Origin: Heliocidaris tuberculata
Taxonomy: Eukaryota; Echinodermata; Echinoidea; Camarodonta; Echinometridae
DNA length: 64,000 bases
Assembly (NCBI GenBank): GCA_025618425.1
Contig: CM046838.1
Span: forward strand, 16,765,129 to 16,829,128
Direction: 5' to 3'
Below, one piece after another: positions 1-13,800 of this stretch (positions within the stretch are counted from its first letter, which is position 1; every line of letters starts with the position of its first letter). The notes under the pieces are model-generated. The model had not been told where the DNA came from. It saw nothing but the letters and a program-made list of their open reading frames with translations, and did no database searches. Both the position numbers and the translations under genes were made by a program.

Positions 1-48
1 AATTTGTGACTCTGTGACATATCTTTTGAGGACCTCATCCATTTGCTC

Positions 49-1929
49 TAGGGCTGGGACTAAAAACCGGGTACCCGAGTCCCGCCCGAGAGCCGCGGGA
101 CCCGGGTCAAAATATTAGATAACCGATACCCGAAAATGAGTATTTAATTATCACCTATGTATGTACACGACAAGGCGGTAGATAAACGTCGAACAGCCAT
201 TTACTATTTACATGTAAAAAAAAATCCATGTAGCGCTCTAGCGCACCATTGCAGTGATGCGCTTTTGACTCGTTCAACTCACTGTGAAACATAACCTTAC
301 ACATTCGTATACACAGAGAGCAAAGCTCACTGCCGCTATTCGGAGACTGCTCATTGGTTCATTGAACCCATGACATAATTTGCATTTAGTGCCCTTCCCC
401 CTTCTTTGCAGTGAACGATAAGTCTATGAGCGATTAACGGGCGTAAAGTTTACAAACTCATGCATATTCAACAGTCGCTCCACACTCGCACGTGGCATCT
501 CACAACTCGTACACTATTAAACAGGTATTTTTAACATCGACGATCACGATCTGACACTGTCACAATATCCTGAAACTTTAGCAAAGAAGTTACCAATTAC
601 TGAAATCAGATTAAGAGTACATGAACGATATATCCAAAATAATATCCTTCATTGTTCATGCGAAAGTGAAAAGCAAGGCTGTGAGAAGCAAAGGATGTCT
701 ACAGTGCGCGCGATTAACATTTTCATTCATAAAATTGGGCTTGTGACGTCATTTCATGAGCGGTCCGTTAATAACAAGTCATGACAAGTCATATGCCAGC
801 CAGCCAATGAAGGTATGCGCCTTTTTTTGTTTCTTTTTTCTTTTTTCCTTTCATATACCGCGGCGGCACTGGGCGGAAAGGCGCTTTGTACAAACAGATC
901 GAATTTCAAAAGGGAACCGCATGTGTGTGTTAAAGGATGAAGTTGCAGTCGGACAGAGAAGAAAATGTTGGCTTGATGATTTTTTTTGATGAATGATGAG
1001 TTTGATGAATGATGATATTTGATGTCTGATGACGATAATTGTTTTGATGATGTTATTATCTTGATAATGATGATATGATGATGATTTCTTTGATGATTAT
1101 GATGATCGATGATGATATCAATGGTGCTACTGGCGAAGATAGAGGACCCGGCATGTATTGATGATTTTATGTGTACTAGTACTAGTAGTACTAGTGGTAC
1201 GTGTGTGTGAATTTCAATAATTGGCGGGTTGATCACACGTTGAGAATGAAACTGTCGGTGAGACGATGACCGCGTGCGTGAGGACTCGCAATGTGTATAA
1301 TTAGAGTATGAGGAGTGTAGATACTACAGAAAGCTCGCCATTTTCGCCAGGCAAATCAATACTCCGTGTGAACAGTGAAGTTTGTGTACAAAGTGAGTAA
1401 GTGACTCGATCTCTACGATCACGATGTCAAAATTCCCAAGAGCTGCCCGTATAAAATTATTAAGAATCATCATGATCATCGTCTCAAACGAGTTTTTCTT
1501 CATATGATTTCTTTGTATTCCCCTTCCTTTTTTATAAGTACATGTACATTCATGTATTTTGGATAAACATGTGCGAGGGACTGTTGACCGCGCGTGATCA
1601 TGACTACCTAGGCGCTGGCGCGCTGGCATGATTAGACGGTAGACAATTTCTACAGATTAGATTTAGGCGGCTTATGCCTATCCTGTCTTGCGCCCACGTG
1701 ATTTCCTCCGCCTGTTTTGTTGTTGTTGTTTTTGTTTTTGTTTTTGTTTTTTCCTCGAATGGTTTATTTCAGTTGCCAAACACAAAGGAGTTTTCCCACA
1801 GTGTTTGTAGCTTCTTAGGGGTAAATATTGGCTTGTAATTCGTGTTATATCATTTTCGGGTAACCGGGAACCCGCCCAAAAAATAGTCGGGTTCCCGAAT
1901 TGAAAAAATACCCGAAACTCCCACCCCTA
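49..1929. mobile_element. Non-autonomous hAT-like element with 8-bp TSD
   Basis: Flanked by the direct repeat ATTTGCTC at 41-48 and 1930-1937. The ends are inverted: TAGGGCTGGGACT at the left, and the right end reverse-complements to TAGGGGTGGGAGT. Subterminal GGGTACCCG-type motifs occur at both ends (60-130 and 1855-1915). An 8-bp duplication with TAGGG ends is diagnostic of hAT transposons. No transposase frame remains; the interior holds a GAT-rich simple repeat (about 975-1130). Confidence 0.85.
975..1135. repeat. GATGAT-rich simple repeat
   Basis: Imperfect (TGATGA)n inside the hAT-like element. Confidence 0.7.
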
Positions 1930-1937
1930 ATTTGCTC

Positions 1938-3085
1938 CATACTGAAAATTTCATATACTTCAACTACCTCAGTTATTGATGAACGAATAGACTTGTTTCA
2001 TACAAAGGTTGTGTAAAAAACATTATGTACAATGATTTTATCTATGGTACATGTTTTTCTGAATATTTCCTTTAGTTAAAATAGAAATTCATAATTCTTT
2101 TTTTAGTACAGAGCAAATAGTAGAGGTCTTCATAAGATTATCAGAGAGTTGTCAATTTCTTTTTACAATTTCAGTAATTCACAACTTTCTTATTTTCCAT
2201 CAGATTATTCTCAAACTTTCACTGATCTGCTCCTCTCATTTTTCTGTTTCTGTTAAAACCAACTTAATATCAAGGTGGACTTCCCCATTGAATATTATCT
2301 TTAAGAAAATCACAATTTCATATTTTATTTTTTCATTCCATACATATTTTTTTGACAACACTGCAGATTTGGGCTCTTTTGCCATTGAAAGTTTGTGAAC
2401 AAAAGGGGGTGGGGGGAGAGGGATCATCCGCACTCTCCCCGAGAGACTCCTGCCCATCACAGTGTTTTTCTTAAATGCAAATTTATTTTATGACACAACA
2501 AAAATGAGATTTGCCATTAACCACAATCTCGACATTAGTTGACTTCAATATCCCAAAGTAAATATCATAATGGAAGTGTCATTGTCTAACATCTTGAATT
2601 TGTTTTGACTTGCTATCATATTCTATTAGCACTTTCTTGTTCTTGAAAGAAGGAAATGATCAAGACATTGAAAAATCCTTTTCTTTTGGAGGTTTCCCAA
2701 GACATACAACAGGCCAGTTCGTAATTACAATTTGCGCATGTGCAGATAAAGGTCATTTGTAGCGAGTACAATTGACCTTTATACGCTGTCATTGTGTAGG
2801 CCTTACGATGTGTGCACCAGTATGATTTTACATGTTAAACAAGTACATGTAGAGCGTCCACCAAAACATGTGCGTACGTGTACAAATTGGGGTTATGTGT
2901 ACCATGAACTAATTGAGAACTGGCTTATTACAAAACTACTTTAAGCTTGTCCTTATGGGCTGTAAAGAAGTGAAAGGTTTTTTATTAGTACACGTATATG
3001 AAGGCAATTCTCTGTAATCAAAAGATATTCCAATAAAGTAAAAGACAATAGAAACTATAACTATAACAATAAGAATATATATATA
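1938..3085. other. Non-coding AT-rich interval with one dispersed repeat arm
   Basis: No gene seen. About 2130-2290 resembles one arm of the repeat family at 11578-12148 (cacaactttcttattttcc, then ctcaaactttcactgatctg). Confidence 0.5.
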
Positions 3086-4109
3086 CAGTGCATCCCAGAA
3101 AAAATGAAACCCTAAAACAAAGGATTGTTGTGACCACGATTTGTGCTCTATGACAACAATTATTTATTTTCCATAAACTAGAAGTACTATGCTTTTAAAT
3201 GATACCTTGATGGCATCCATCCGTTTATGCTTTACCAAGCAGCAGCATTTTGAAAATGACATGTAAAAACTCAGTTGTGCCAGATTTGGGTAAAACCGTG
3301 AAAACGTTAGGACCACATGCCAACATGACCCAACGGAAATACTAGCTTTGAAAGATATGTTATGATGACATTTATTCAATCAGAAATTCATAGAATACAG
3401 GTCAATACCAATTTCCAGTGGTGGCAGGGGCGTACACCCTCAAAATTTCAAAAAAATCAATAAATATCCTTCAAAAGATAAAAAGTGCTCCTCCTTTGAT
3501 GGAAAAAGTGCCCCTCCTGAGGTTGGAAATTGCCATAATCTTGATATTTTTCCTGCCTTATGTGCCCTTTCTACCTTGTATTTCCATCTGATGACAATGA
3601 AAAGTGCCACTATATTTACTTTTTTGAAAAATATCACCTTTCTGTCCGCTTTGTTCTTAAAAGAAATTGCAGTTCTAAAAAATTGCTTATCATTTCAATT
3701 GCAGGTGCCATTTCAAAACAAAACATGTCCTTTCTCTGCCCCCAACATCTAGAAAACACTGACAATACTTTATTTTTTGATGAGGGTATCAGCCTTACCC
3801 TAATTCATGAAATAGACAGATGAAAAAAGTCTTCTCATATTGTTTTAAAGTCATGTTTCATTTGGGTCTTGTTCGCATGTGATCCTAACGTTTTCACGGT
3901 TTTACCCAAATCTGGCACAACTGAGTTTTTACATGTCATTTTCAAAATGCTGCTGCTCGGTAAAGCATGTACGGATGGATGCCATCAAGGTATCATCTAA
4001 AAGCATAATACATCTAGTTTATGGAAAATAGACAATTGTTGTCATAGAGCACATAGTTTGGTCACAATGACCCTTTGTTTTAGGGTTTCGTTTTTTCTGG
4101 GATGCACTG
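3086..4109. mobile_element. Tc1/mariner-like palindromic element (TA-flanked)
   Basis: Ends in CAGTGCATCCCAGAAAAA inverted repeats, each next to a TA dinucleotide (3084-3085 and 4110-4111), within TATATA sequence. The inverted arms run about 280 bp (3086-3340 against 3885-4109) and are about 90% matched by eye. CAGTG ends plus TA duplication fit Tc1/mariner. The roughly 500-bp interior has no transposase. A diverged arm copy occurs at about 63195-63420. Confidence 0.8.
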
Positions 4110-4540
4110 TATATATATATGATTAAAAGAATCCTGTGTGAAACTGATAAATCTGAAGGAGGTGTATAACACAATCTTGCTAAGTAGTTTCCTTGTAATA
4201 TTAATGGAATTATTGTCATTCAATGTCTCCATAAAAACCCCATCAATACTCTGGGAAAGTGTATGAAGAAATAAAAGTACATGTGTGTATGTGATAATGA
4301 GAGTATATATGTTACTATTGGAGCATTCAGGTCTGTTGGAGGATATCTAGCAAAAGTTTTGAAGTATTTCTGTCTGGTTATATTCTTTTCTGGAATCTGG
4401 TTTCTGGAATAACTATCTCTTTCTCTCCTACAAGTTCAGTGAGTCTCCCTGAAATAATGACTATGTTCGAGCTACCAGGCATATCAGGAACAATTCTGTT
4501 GGAACTTCTTTAATGTGAAAACAGTGTACACGTATTCCAA
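4110..4540. other. Non-coding interval
   Basis: AT-rich; no coding or structural feature seen. Confidence 0.5.
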
Positions 4541-5830
4541 CTGTGGTCAAATATGAAATTCTTTTACAGATTACACAACCTGTGTGACCACTCTGGAACA
4601 CGGTCACATTTAAAATAAAAACTATGAGAAAACATTGTGTGACATATTGTGACACATGCAAAACATTATGGTAATGTAGGGCTTCACAGAGTGTATGCAA
4701 CCACAGTGTGACTACACAGGGGATTTGGGAAACTTTCACATTATTGTCCAGATATGAAAATACAATGTTTACACTGACATATTTTACACACTGTGGCCAC
4801 ATACTGAGTAAATGAACCAGGACTACAGTGTAAATTCGGAATGTATTTGGAACACTTTTACACTGCAGTCTAGATATGAAAATACCATGTTCATACTAGC
4901 ACATAGTACACACTGTGGCCACATATAGAGTATATAAACCAGATACACAGTGTGAATATTACAGAATGTATTTGGCACACTTTCACACTGTAGTCTAGAT
5001 GAAAATATCATGTTCATACTAGCACATAGTACACACTGTGGCCACATATAGAGTGTATAAACCAGATACACAGTGTGAATATTACAGAATGTATTTGGCA
5101 CACTTTTACACTGCAGTCTAGATGAAAATATCATGTTCATACTAGCACATAGTACACACTGTGGCCACATATAGTGTATAAACCAGATACACAGTGTGAA
5201 TATTACAGAATGTATTTGGCACACTTTCACACTGTAGTCTAGATGAAAATATCATGTTCATACTGGCACATAGCACACACTGTGGCCACATACAGAGTGT
5301 TTAAACCAAAAATACATTGTGAATATTATAGAATGTATTTGGAACACTTTCATACTGAAGTCTAGATATGGAAATACCATGTTCACACTGACACACTGTG
5401 GCCACATACAGTGTCTATGAACCAGAACTATATTGTAAAGTGGAAATTCAGAATGTATTTGGCACACTTTCACACTGTAGTCTAGATGAAAATATCATGT
5501 TCATACTGGCACATAGTACACAACGAACGTGGCCACATACAGAGTGTATAAACCAAAAATACATTGTGAATATTACAGAATGTATTTGGAACACTTTCAC
5601 ACTGAAGTCTAGATATGGAAATACCATGTTCACACTGACACACTGTGGCCACATACAGTGTCTATGAACCAGAACTTTACTGTACAGTGGAAATTCAGAA
5701 TGTATTTGAAACACTTTCACACTGCTGACTACATGTACATGAAATTGTGTTCACACTGACACACGGTACACACTGTACCTACATACATGTAGGAAGTCAT
5801 AGAGTGTACACAACTGTGGAACACTGTGTA
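4541..5830. repeat. Minisatellite, 120-127 bp unit
   Basis: The tag agtctagat recurs at about 4866, 4992, 5115, 5236, 5359, 5479 and 5606, with degenerate units on both sides. Each unit holds cacactgtggccacata and acagaatgtatttgg. Long frames across it on both strands arise from the repetition and are not genes. Related sequence lies at about 56040-56540. Confidence 0.85.
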
Positions 5831-6980
5831 ACACCACTTTCTTTGGCAATAGAGTTGGTTCATCACTACACTAGGCAGCATTCTCCATAACATATGATGC
5901 ATGAATAATTTCTTTTAAAAAACAATCAAGTCAGACAGAATGCAGTCAATGCACTTCCATAAATAAAATTTTGAAAGTCAAGTTTCTCTTTAAAACTATA
6001 TCTACAGGCAATCAACAGGTGAAAAACATGGACTAGTCTTAGTTTTGACAAATTTGAGTTTGATTACTTGAATCATTATTAAATTGGGAAAAGTATGCTT
6101 TCTCTAAAAAAAATCACTATATAGAATTCAGTTTTTGTTCCGTATAAGAAATAGTCTTATAAATCAAAATGTATACAACATACTCAGATAATATTTTCAT
6201 ACCCCGGTGTGGTGTGGGGGTTATGGGTGGTACTCTAGGGGGCCAGTTGTATTAATGGTTCCCATTGCAACAAAAAATTTATAGTGGCTGTCTCTCCTGG
6301 AGGATTGCTGATTACCCCTTATATCACGTTCATTGAATTAGATGATACTGCTTTTCTTTTTTTCTTTTTTTTCTTATTGATGAGATTATTTAGTCTCTTA
6401 TTTCTGGTATTCTTTTATGTTCATGATGTGTATTGTAATTGTTTCTTAATTTGCACTGTTTGCAATCATGAAAATCAATAAAACATATGAATAAAAAAAA
6501 AATGTATACAACATTTAATTTTCTGGGCGGAATTTGCTTCATACAGCACAGAAATGGTTTGCACTTTAATACTAGGATACAAATAATTTTAAAAAATCAA
6601 TTACTACTAAAACAAAGTGCAGGTAAAACTGTAAATTAATGCCCCTCTTCAAGGAATATGTAACTATCCAAATATCTGCTCAAGATATAAACATAAAATA
6701 GTGTGAAATACCTGGCTTGCATTCACAATATTTTTTCTGAATTTTTCAATGTAATTTGATTATTTCTTTTTCCCAATTTTCTTTTAATTGATGATTTGGC
6801 ATCACCTGTGTCTGGGAAAAAGTGACCTTAATCACTATAACCCTTACATATATTCCCTGGATAACTGACTGGGATATGAATGAAAACTTATCTTTTTTTA
6901 ACATTACTTCTTTGATCAAAGTTGCACAACAAACAAAACATATAATAGCCCAGGACAAAAGCAAATTACGGGTCTTCCCC
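5831..6980. other. Non-coding AT-rich interval
   Basis: No firm gene. On the minus strand near 6725-6812 a frame could form a Lys-rich terminal exon for the left-hand gene, but its phase is ambiguous. Confidence 0.4.
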
Positions 6981-6983
6981 TAC

Positions 6984-7160
6984 TCTTAAAGGAGAATGAA
7001 ACCCTGGGGAAAAATCAATTTTAATGAAAAGAGAAGATAGAGAGAAGCAATTTTTAAAAAGTTCCATCAAAATCGGTTACGAAATTAGAAAGTTATGAAT
7101 GTTTGAAAAGTCTCAATTTACTATCTATGGCGATCCTCATATTGGCAATGTTGCTTCCCC
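6984..7160. repeat. Dispersed repeat arm (TTAAAGG family)
   Basis: Starts cttaaaggagaatgaaacc and contains aagttatgaatgtttgaaaa and tcctcatattggcaatg, the same motifs as the left arm of the palindrome at 11578 and the sequence near 60780. Confidence 0.65.
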
Positions 7161-7546
7161 AGTGAATTCTTTATTGAAGTAGACATACATGCACATGTAA
7201 ATGTATTTCACCGGGCTCTTGTGTATGTATGCATGAGTCTCATGTTTAAATTTAGAAATTTTGGTGGTCTGGACTTAGGTTTTAGGCACCCAAGTGACCC
7301 ATGTGAGTGTTAGTGTAGAGTCCTGTATTTTATCTTTGATATAATAGGGCACTCTGGAATTAATAGCACATATATGTGTAATTTTCAATCGCTAATGAAC
7401 CATAATCCATCAACCTGTGTAGGGTGCAATATTGGTTTTGGACACATACATTGTACTTGGATGTTTACTGACGACAGACAACAGAACATAAATTTTATAA
7501 GCACTTAAGGTTTTAATAGGGGTGAACTTTGTACCACAATACATAC

Positions 7547-7697
7547 CTTAATGTAAACGGAGTGTGGTAGATCTGTTCTTACTTCACAGACCATTTCCTC
7601 ATTTACTTGTATAGTTATTATTCCAGGCTTGTAGGCCGTGTTATGACAAAACAATGTATCTACACGTAATGTCTTTTCCAGTAATTCAAGTTTAAAA
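7547..7697 (-). CDS. Candidate exon of an unidentified minus-strand gene
   Basis: 151 nt, phase 2 in and 0 out, donor GTATGT; open for 50 codons. It contains FKLELLEKTLRVDTLFCHNT and later ITIQVNEEMVCEVRTDLPHS then V-Y-I-K. The alternating hydrophobic pattern suggests beta-sandwich strands, a fold seen in several trafficking proteins, but that is a guess. Codon choice and amino-acid mix are protein-like, unlike the AT-rich surroundings. The acceptor (TTTATCAAAG) is weak. The downstream exon was not found with confidence. Confidence 0.5.
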
Positions 7698-8012
7698 CTT
7701 TGATAAAGAGATCATTGTTATGTACAAACAAAATTTATCTTACAAAAGTCCCACATATTTGAATAAGTTGTTTTGCTGCATGCAGCTATGGCAGAACAAC
7801 ATATGTCTCAATCAATGACAGAGTTGCTACAGCAAAATAACGTATCTCATTTTGTTGTGATGGCAATGTAAGTCTACAAAGATGTATATTTATAACACCA
7901 GCTGTGGACAACGGTTATTGTTATCACATTTGCAGTTGTCTGAGGAAGGGGGGGGGGGGGAATGGGGGGTGGGGTATACATCCCCCCACTTCTGAAGGAG
8001 GGGGATGGCCTG

Positions 8013-8807
<795 letters not shown>

Positions 8808-9217
8808 ATGTCGTTTTGCCTTCTCACGGCCATTGTGGGCCATCTACTTATTGACAGCCAATTCAAGATTGTTCTGTACACATCATATGTTCTGTGCATA
8901 CAAGATAGCAATATTTTCTTGGACATCATGATATTGAAATGAAATATATTTCATTGTTGTAGCCTAATAATATTCCCTTATTCATGTAAACTACTACATG
9001 CCATATGAGAATAAAGTGTTTCATTATTTTCGCACAAACGAAGGACAAACAGGCAAGCTTTCTTTCCTATGAAATGTGAGTGAGAAAAACATTCTGACAA
9101 TATTGATTTTTTTGGTGTAATTTTATATTTTTTTTTATAATTATATCTTCTTCTTTGATAACCCTCTACCTAAATGTGTATACAAGTAATATTAACTAAT
9201 TTAAATAAGTACCATAC

Positions 9218-9282
9218 CTTCCCCTGATGACTGTTAGTCTGCTCTGTGCTATGTACGTCTTACCAAGAGACAGAACCAAGAC
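9218..9282 (-). CDS. Candidate exon of an unidentified minus-strand gene
   Basis: 65 nt between acceptor CTTTTTCAG and donor GTATGG, phase 0 in and 2 out. It reads VLVLSLGKTYIAQSRLTVIR plus G. Its exit phase joins exactly to the exon at 7697, giving R-G-S-F-K-L-E-L. Product not recognised. An internal GTAAGA could be an alternative donor. Confidence 0.5.
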
Positions 9283-11577
9283 CTGAAAAAGATAAATAAG
9301 AAAAATGGAAGACAAGGTATTGGAAAATGAAATGATGTGGGAATAAAATTTTGAAGTTCAGGAAATTTAATCCTGTATTTTGAAAGTAGCATTAACATAA
9401 CATTCCTAAACATCACACAGAGTTCTAATATCAAAAAGAATACTGTAATCATCCTCTTTTTTTAATGAAGCATACTCAAAGGATATCACATTTTTTGGCA
9501 TTGCCAGCCATTCCTAATTATATTTTTCCAAGCTTATTTATAGATTCAGTATAAAGCCCTCAAAAACATTTTAGTCAGATTTCTTTTATTTTCAATCATG
9601 GTTTATAAATAATATAAATATTTATCTTTAAGTGAAGTAACACAAATGAGAGGTGCACGATCTAAATTCCCGGTTAATCTAAATCTTATTGTATTTTCTT
9701 TCATGTTTGTAACTCCTGTCATAAATGTATCTTTATGCCTCGTGGATTAACAGCTTTTTGGGAGTTGACTACAAAGCACACACAGGATCTGATTTTATTT
9801 CCTTATCATTCTGACCCATGCCACTACTGTAGAATGCAGTAGAGAGCACAGCATGTACAGGTATAGTTTTTGTCTATGTAATGTATGTCAATGACTAATC
9901 TGTCATTCCATCTCAAATTGCTGTAGATGTGTACATGTACCTTTAAAAAAATGACAGAGATTTCACACAAACAAGTATGCTATACATTCAGATTATGAAT
10001 GGAAACAAACATTATAGGTTATACTTTAAAAATTAGTTAATGGGTGTGCCTGAAATCCAAGAAGAAATGGTAAGCCAACAAACAACACTGTAAGGTTGCA
10101 AATAATGTTATTATACATGTAACAATAATAATGTTGAAAAATAATGTTGAAATTATTTGTCAATCATATAGAGTATCCAATCAATTTATCAACTACATGA
10201 TCATGATCTGGTTATTGATGACTAATAAGTGAGAGTGAATGTAAAAGTAATTAATCATACATGTACAATATTTGCTCACATTGACTTTACATTCACTTTG
10301 GATCATTGTACTGTAAAGCAGGTGAGCAAATTCATGACCAGATGATGAAGAGGAAGTACATAGGAAGCTCTATCTACCACACATGCTGCACAACACACTA
10401 TATTTTACCAGTGAGGTGATAGCCTACATACAATGAGTACGATACAAACGACATATAGTCATACCGCATAAGTGCACCTACATGTACATTTACAGTACAT
10501 GATTTCAAGATTATATCAATATTTAACATCTTTCAATGCTTTTTAATGTTTTCTGTTTTTGCCTTTGCCTTTGAATTTTTTAAACAGAAATATGGTGCTG
10601 TATACATGTAAATGCTGTGTATCGTGAATCATAATAACATTTTACGGGTAAATTTATGTACCAAGTTAAGGTACAATGTAGCTTATCGAAATGTAGTGGC
10701 ACAAAAAAACATGTCCGGAAAGGTAAAATGTATAATCTTTGAAAATCATAATTTCATGACGTTAAGGTAGAAACATATCACTAAGTCCTTGAGTGGGTAA
10801 AATATTTATACTCCCTTGTTTGGGCTTAATATTATATTACTATTAACAGTCATTACATACATAAAATTACAACTTTTATTTTATTATTATCACCAACGAT
10901 TTCGCGGGTTGCATTCCACAGTCCACACGCGTCTTTTCGTGCCACTCCAACTCTAAGCTACACGTACACATGTAAGTGGATCGAGAAGCATGCATGAATG
11001 TATCTCAGACCTACTGAATAAAAAATAAGTAAATTTTAGAAGCAGAAGAGTTTCCCTTCATCATATTCTTCTCTGGGTTTCGCTGTTTTAAATCTATATG
11101 TTGGCCTATTTCTACCAATTAAATGTATGACAGTATGTAATTCTTCATCCTCGTTCCATACTTCTATGTACTCAAAGCAAATCAATTAACAATGGCCTTG
11201 TACCTTTTATCCTTAAAACAGAATGAGTGTTTAGACCTTTTTGAGCAATTGTTCCATTCAAACGCTGACTCAGAAAGAGGCCATTGGTTAGCCCATCCCA
11301 CATGCCAAAAACATCATTGCAGTTACAAGAGCAAATGGAGCAGTACCACAACCAACATTTTGAACATTGTTCATGGACATTTATAAAGTGTTTGTTGGAA
11401 AAACTGACATGTACCCCCATTAAAACTTATGAAGAGGGAGGGTATAATCTATGGTTTGCAAACATTATTGTCCTACAGAACATCAAATATTGAAATATCA
11501 ACTGCAATTTGTAGAATATATGTAAAGATCTATATATGTTGAGAGAAGAAATGAGAGTACTGGTACCTTTCATTTTG
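9283..11577. other. Non-coding, presumably intron of the left-hand gene
   Basis: AT-rich with several acatgta motifs; no exon with matching phase was found. Confidence 0.4.
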
Positions 11578-12148
11578 TTAAAGGGAAATCCAATCTTTGT
11601 ACAAAGCTGATTTGTGTGAAAGGAGAAAAATAAAAGAAAGGGGATGGTAAAAGTTTGAAAGAAATCTGACAACGAATAAGAAAGTCATGAAGGTTTGAAA
11701 AATAAGATCACTACATCAATGCGAATCTCATATTGGCAAATTGGTGAATCGATTGTGATATATTCATGGTCAACTCTCCCATTTGTTGTACACCAAAATA
11801 TCACTAAATTCCGATTTTCTCCTGATCGCCTTTTCCCTCAGCAGTACTGAAAGTATAAGAAGATAGCACATCAGTCCTCAAAGAAAAAAAAATATATCCT
11901 ACAACTTATACATTTTGAAAAATTTACATTTTAGACATGTTGTTTGTGGGAGCAAATGCGATAGTTGAGTGGCGCTACATCACAGTAACCTACCGATTCG
12001 GCCAATCTTAAATTCTCATATGTATAGTGATTACAACTTTTTAAATATCACAACTTTCTTACTGTTTGTCCGATTTTGTTCAAACTTTCACCAATCTGCT
12101 TCTCTGATTTTTCTACTTTCTGCTCACAAAGGTCGGATTGCCCTTTAA
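11578..12148. mobile_element. Palindromic MITE, ends TTAAAGGG
   Basis: The left end ttaaagggaaatccaatctttgt mirrors the right end acaaaggtcggattgccctttaa. The arms carry matching gaaagtttga and aagaaagt motifs, and the centre is unique. One 571-bp copy with about 70-75% arm match by eye. TTAA at both tips suggests a TTAA target. Confidence 0.7.
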
Positions 12149-12852
12149 GTTATAAATGTGCATGGTGGTTTATGAAATGTACGTGAACGTTTATGTACTA
12201 AATCTTCTATGGCTACATGAATAACCTTCAACTTATTACAAACAATAGTCTCCCTACACAAATATACAGCATTTACTTTAATGTTCTAACTTTTAAAGGT
12301 TACCCAAATATTTCAGAAACCAAAAGCAAAAAAGCATAACTAAAATAAATTGACAGCATCCATAGCAATATCTATAAATTATATAATGTCACCTCATGTA
12401 CTGCTTTCCAGGAAGAAAAAAAAAACACCAACCACAGAATTTACACCCTATACTTCTTATTTTAAATAAATAAAAAAAAGATATAAAATGAAACAGGAAA
12501 ACATTTTCCAGAAAACAGGAATGAACACTACTTTTTTACAGTAGGAATACGTCTTTATGAAACCATGTCCAGTATCTGCTGGCAATTTCCCCTTTTTTTT
12601 TAAACATGAACATAAGCACTCCAATTTCCTTATTACTCACTTTTTCTTTCCTCAATGTTTTTCTTATCTTCTATTTCCTCCTCATATATCTACTTTCGCC
12701 TTAACTCAACCTTAGGTATATTAATTATATTTTACATACTATTTATAAACTTTTAACAATCCCTTAATGTAGCATGAAATGCAATGAAGTGGAAATATCA
12801 CTACAGTCAAAGTTGATACAATACGCATGAAAAATAGACTTATAGAGGCTAC

Positions 12853-12909
12853 CTGTCGATAAAGACTGCTTTTATTATTTCCTTGTGAGTAGTCCAATAC
12901 AGTAGCACA
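12853..12909 (-). CDS. Weak candidate exon upstream of the 9.2 kb exon
   Basis: 57 nt open in the frame matching the exon at 9282 (CATVLDYSQGNNKSSLYRQ), with a good CAG|GTAGCC donor. The acceptor is an A-run plus G with no pyrimidine tract, and a palindromic MITE lies about 20 nt upstream at 12931. It may be real but damaged, or a chance frame. Confidence 0.25.
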
Positions 12910-12930
12910 CTTTTTTTATCAAACCCCTTT

Positions 12931-13346
12931 GGCCGGAATTCACAAAGGTGGTTTTAATTCAGACCATGGTTTATGCAGATTTCGTGGTATAAATATGCTT
13001 GATTTAGCGCATACACTTAAAAAGATCCAATAATGAACGCGCGTGGTTGGCAAAAGCACTAAATTCACGCTTGTTGCCATGGTTCAGACCATGGTTTATG
13101 TAAATTAATTGAAATAAACCATGGTCTGAATTTACATAAACCATGGTTTATGTAAATTAATTGAAATAAACCATGGTCTGAATTTACATAAACCATGGTC
13201 TGAACCATGGCAACAAGCGCAAATTTAGCGCTTTTGCCAACCACGCGCGTTCATTATTGGATCTATGCGCTAAATCAAGCGTATTTATACCACGAAATCG
13301 GCATAAACTACGGTCTGAATTGAAACCACCTTTGTGAATTCCGGCC
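12931..13346. mobile_element. Near-perfect 416-bp palindromic MITE
   Basis: Ends GGCCGGAATTCACAAAGGTGG and its inverse. The arms (12931-13108 and 13170-13346) match for about 175 bp, and the centre repeats an ACCATGGTTTATGTAAATTAATT palindrome. It could fold into a long hairpin. No coding capacity; target duplication not clear. Confidence 0.85.
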
Positions 13347-13609
13347 CTTGTCTTTAACACCTGGATATAAAGACCACCATATTTAATGACTACTGTATTT
13401 CTGTATCTTTTAAAGAGTTCATATATTATGTTAGTGATGTAATGATGACAACCATATATTGGCAACATTTAAGAATTATTAACATTCATTTAAGAGGATT
13501 ATTTTCTAAAGATTAATTGAAAACCATGTGGTTTTTATAAAATGTTTATAGGCAGTTTGGGGAAATAACCAGCATGGTAGACACTCATTACTTTGGGTGT
13601 TTGCTTTAT

Positions 13610-13800
13610 CTTCAACCGTCAAATGCAACTGTAGCTATCATGGTTGAGTGTTTTCATCACTTGACTAGGGATGCAGAGGTCGCGAATTTGATCCCTGTTA
13701 TGCAATGCGTATGTCCTTATCCAAATCATTCCATTATTATTATTCTGGATCTATACAGAACATCTAATACATCTACAATGTCTATAAGTGCTTTATAGCG
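13610..13800 (+). mobile_element. Possible tRNA-derived SINE
   Basis: Contains a degenerate A-box-like tatcatggttgagtg and, about 50 nt on, a B-box-like gaatttgatccctg. Weak. Confidence 0.35.

Noticed and set aside
4461..5720. Several 70-135-residue frames with repeated MWPQCV-type motifs
   Set aside because: They follow the minisatellite unit, occur on both strands and have no splice or start support.
6725..6812. Possible terminal exon with Lys-rich end (minus)
   Set aside because: Two frames are open and the phase from the 7547 exon supports only the less convincing one.
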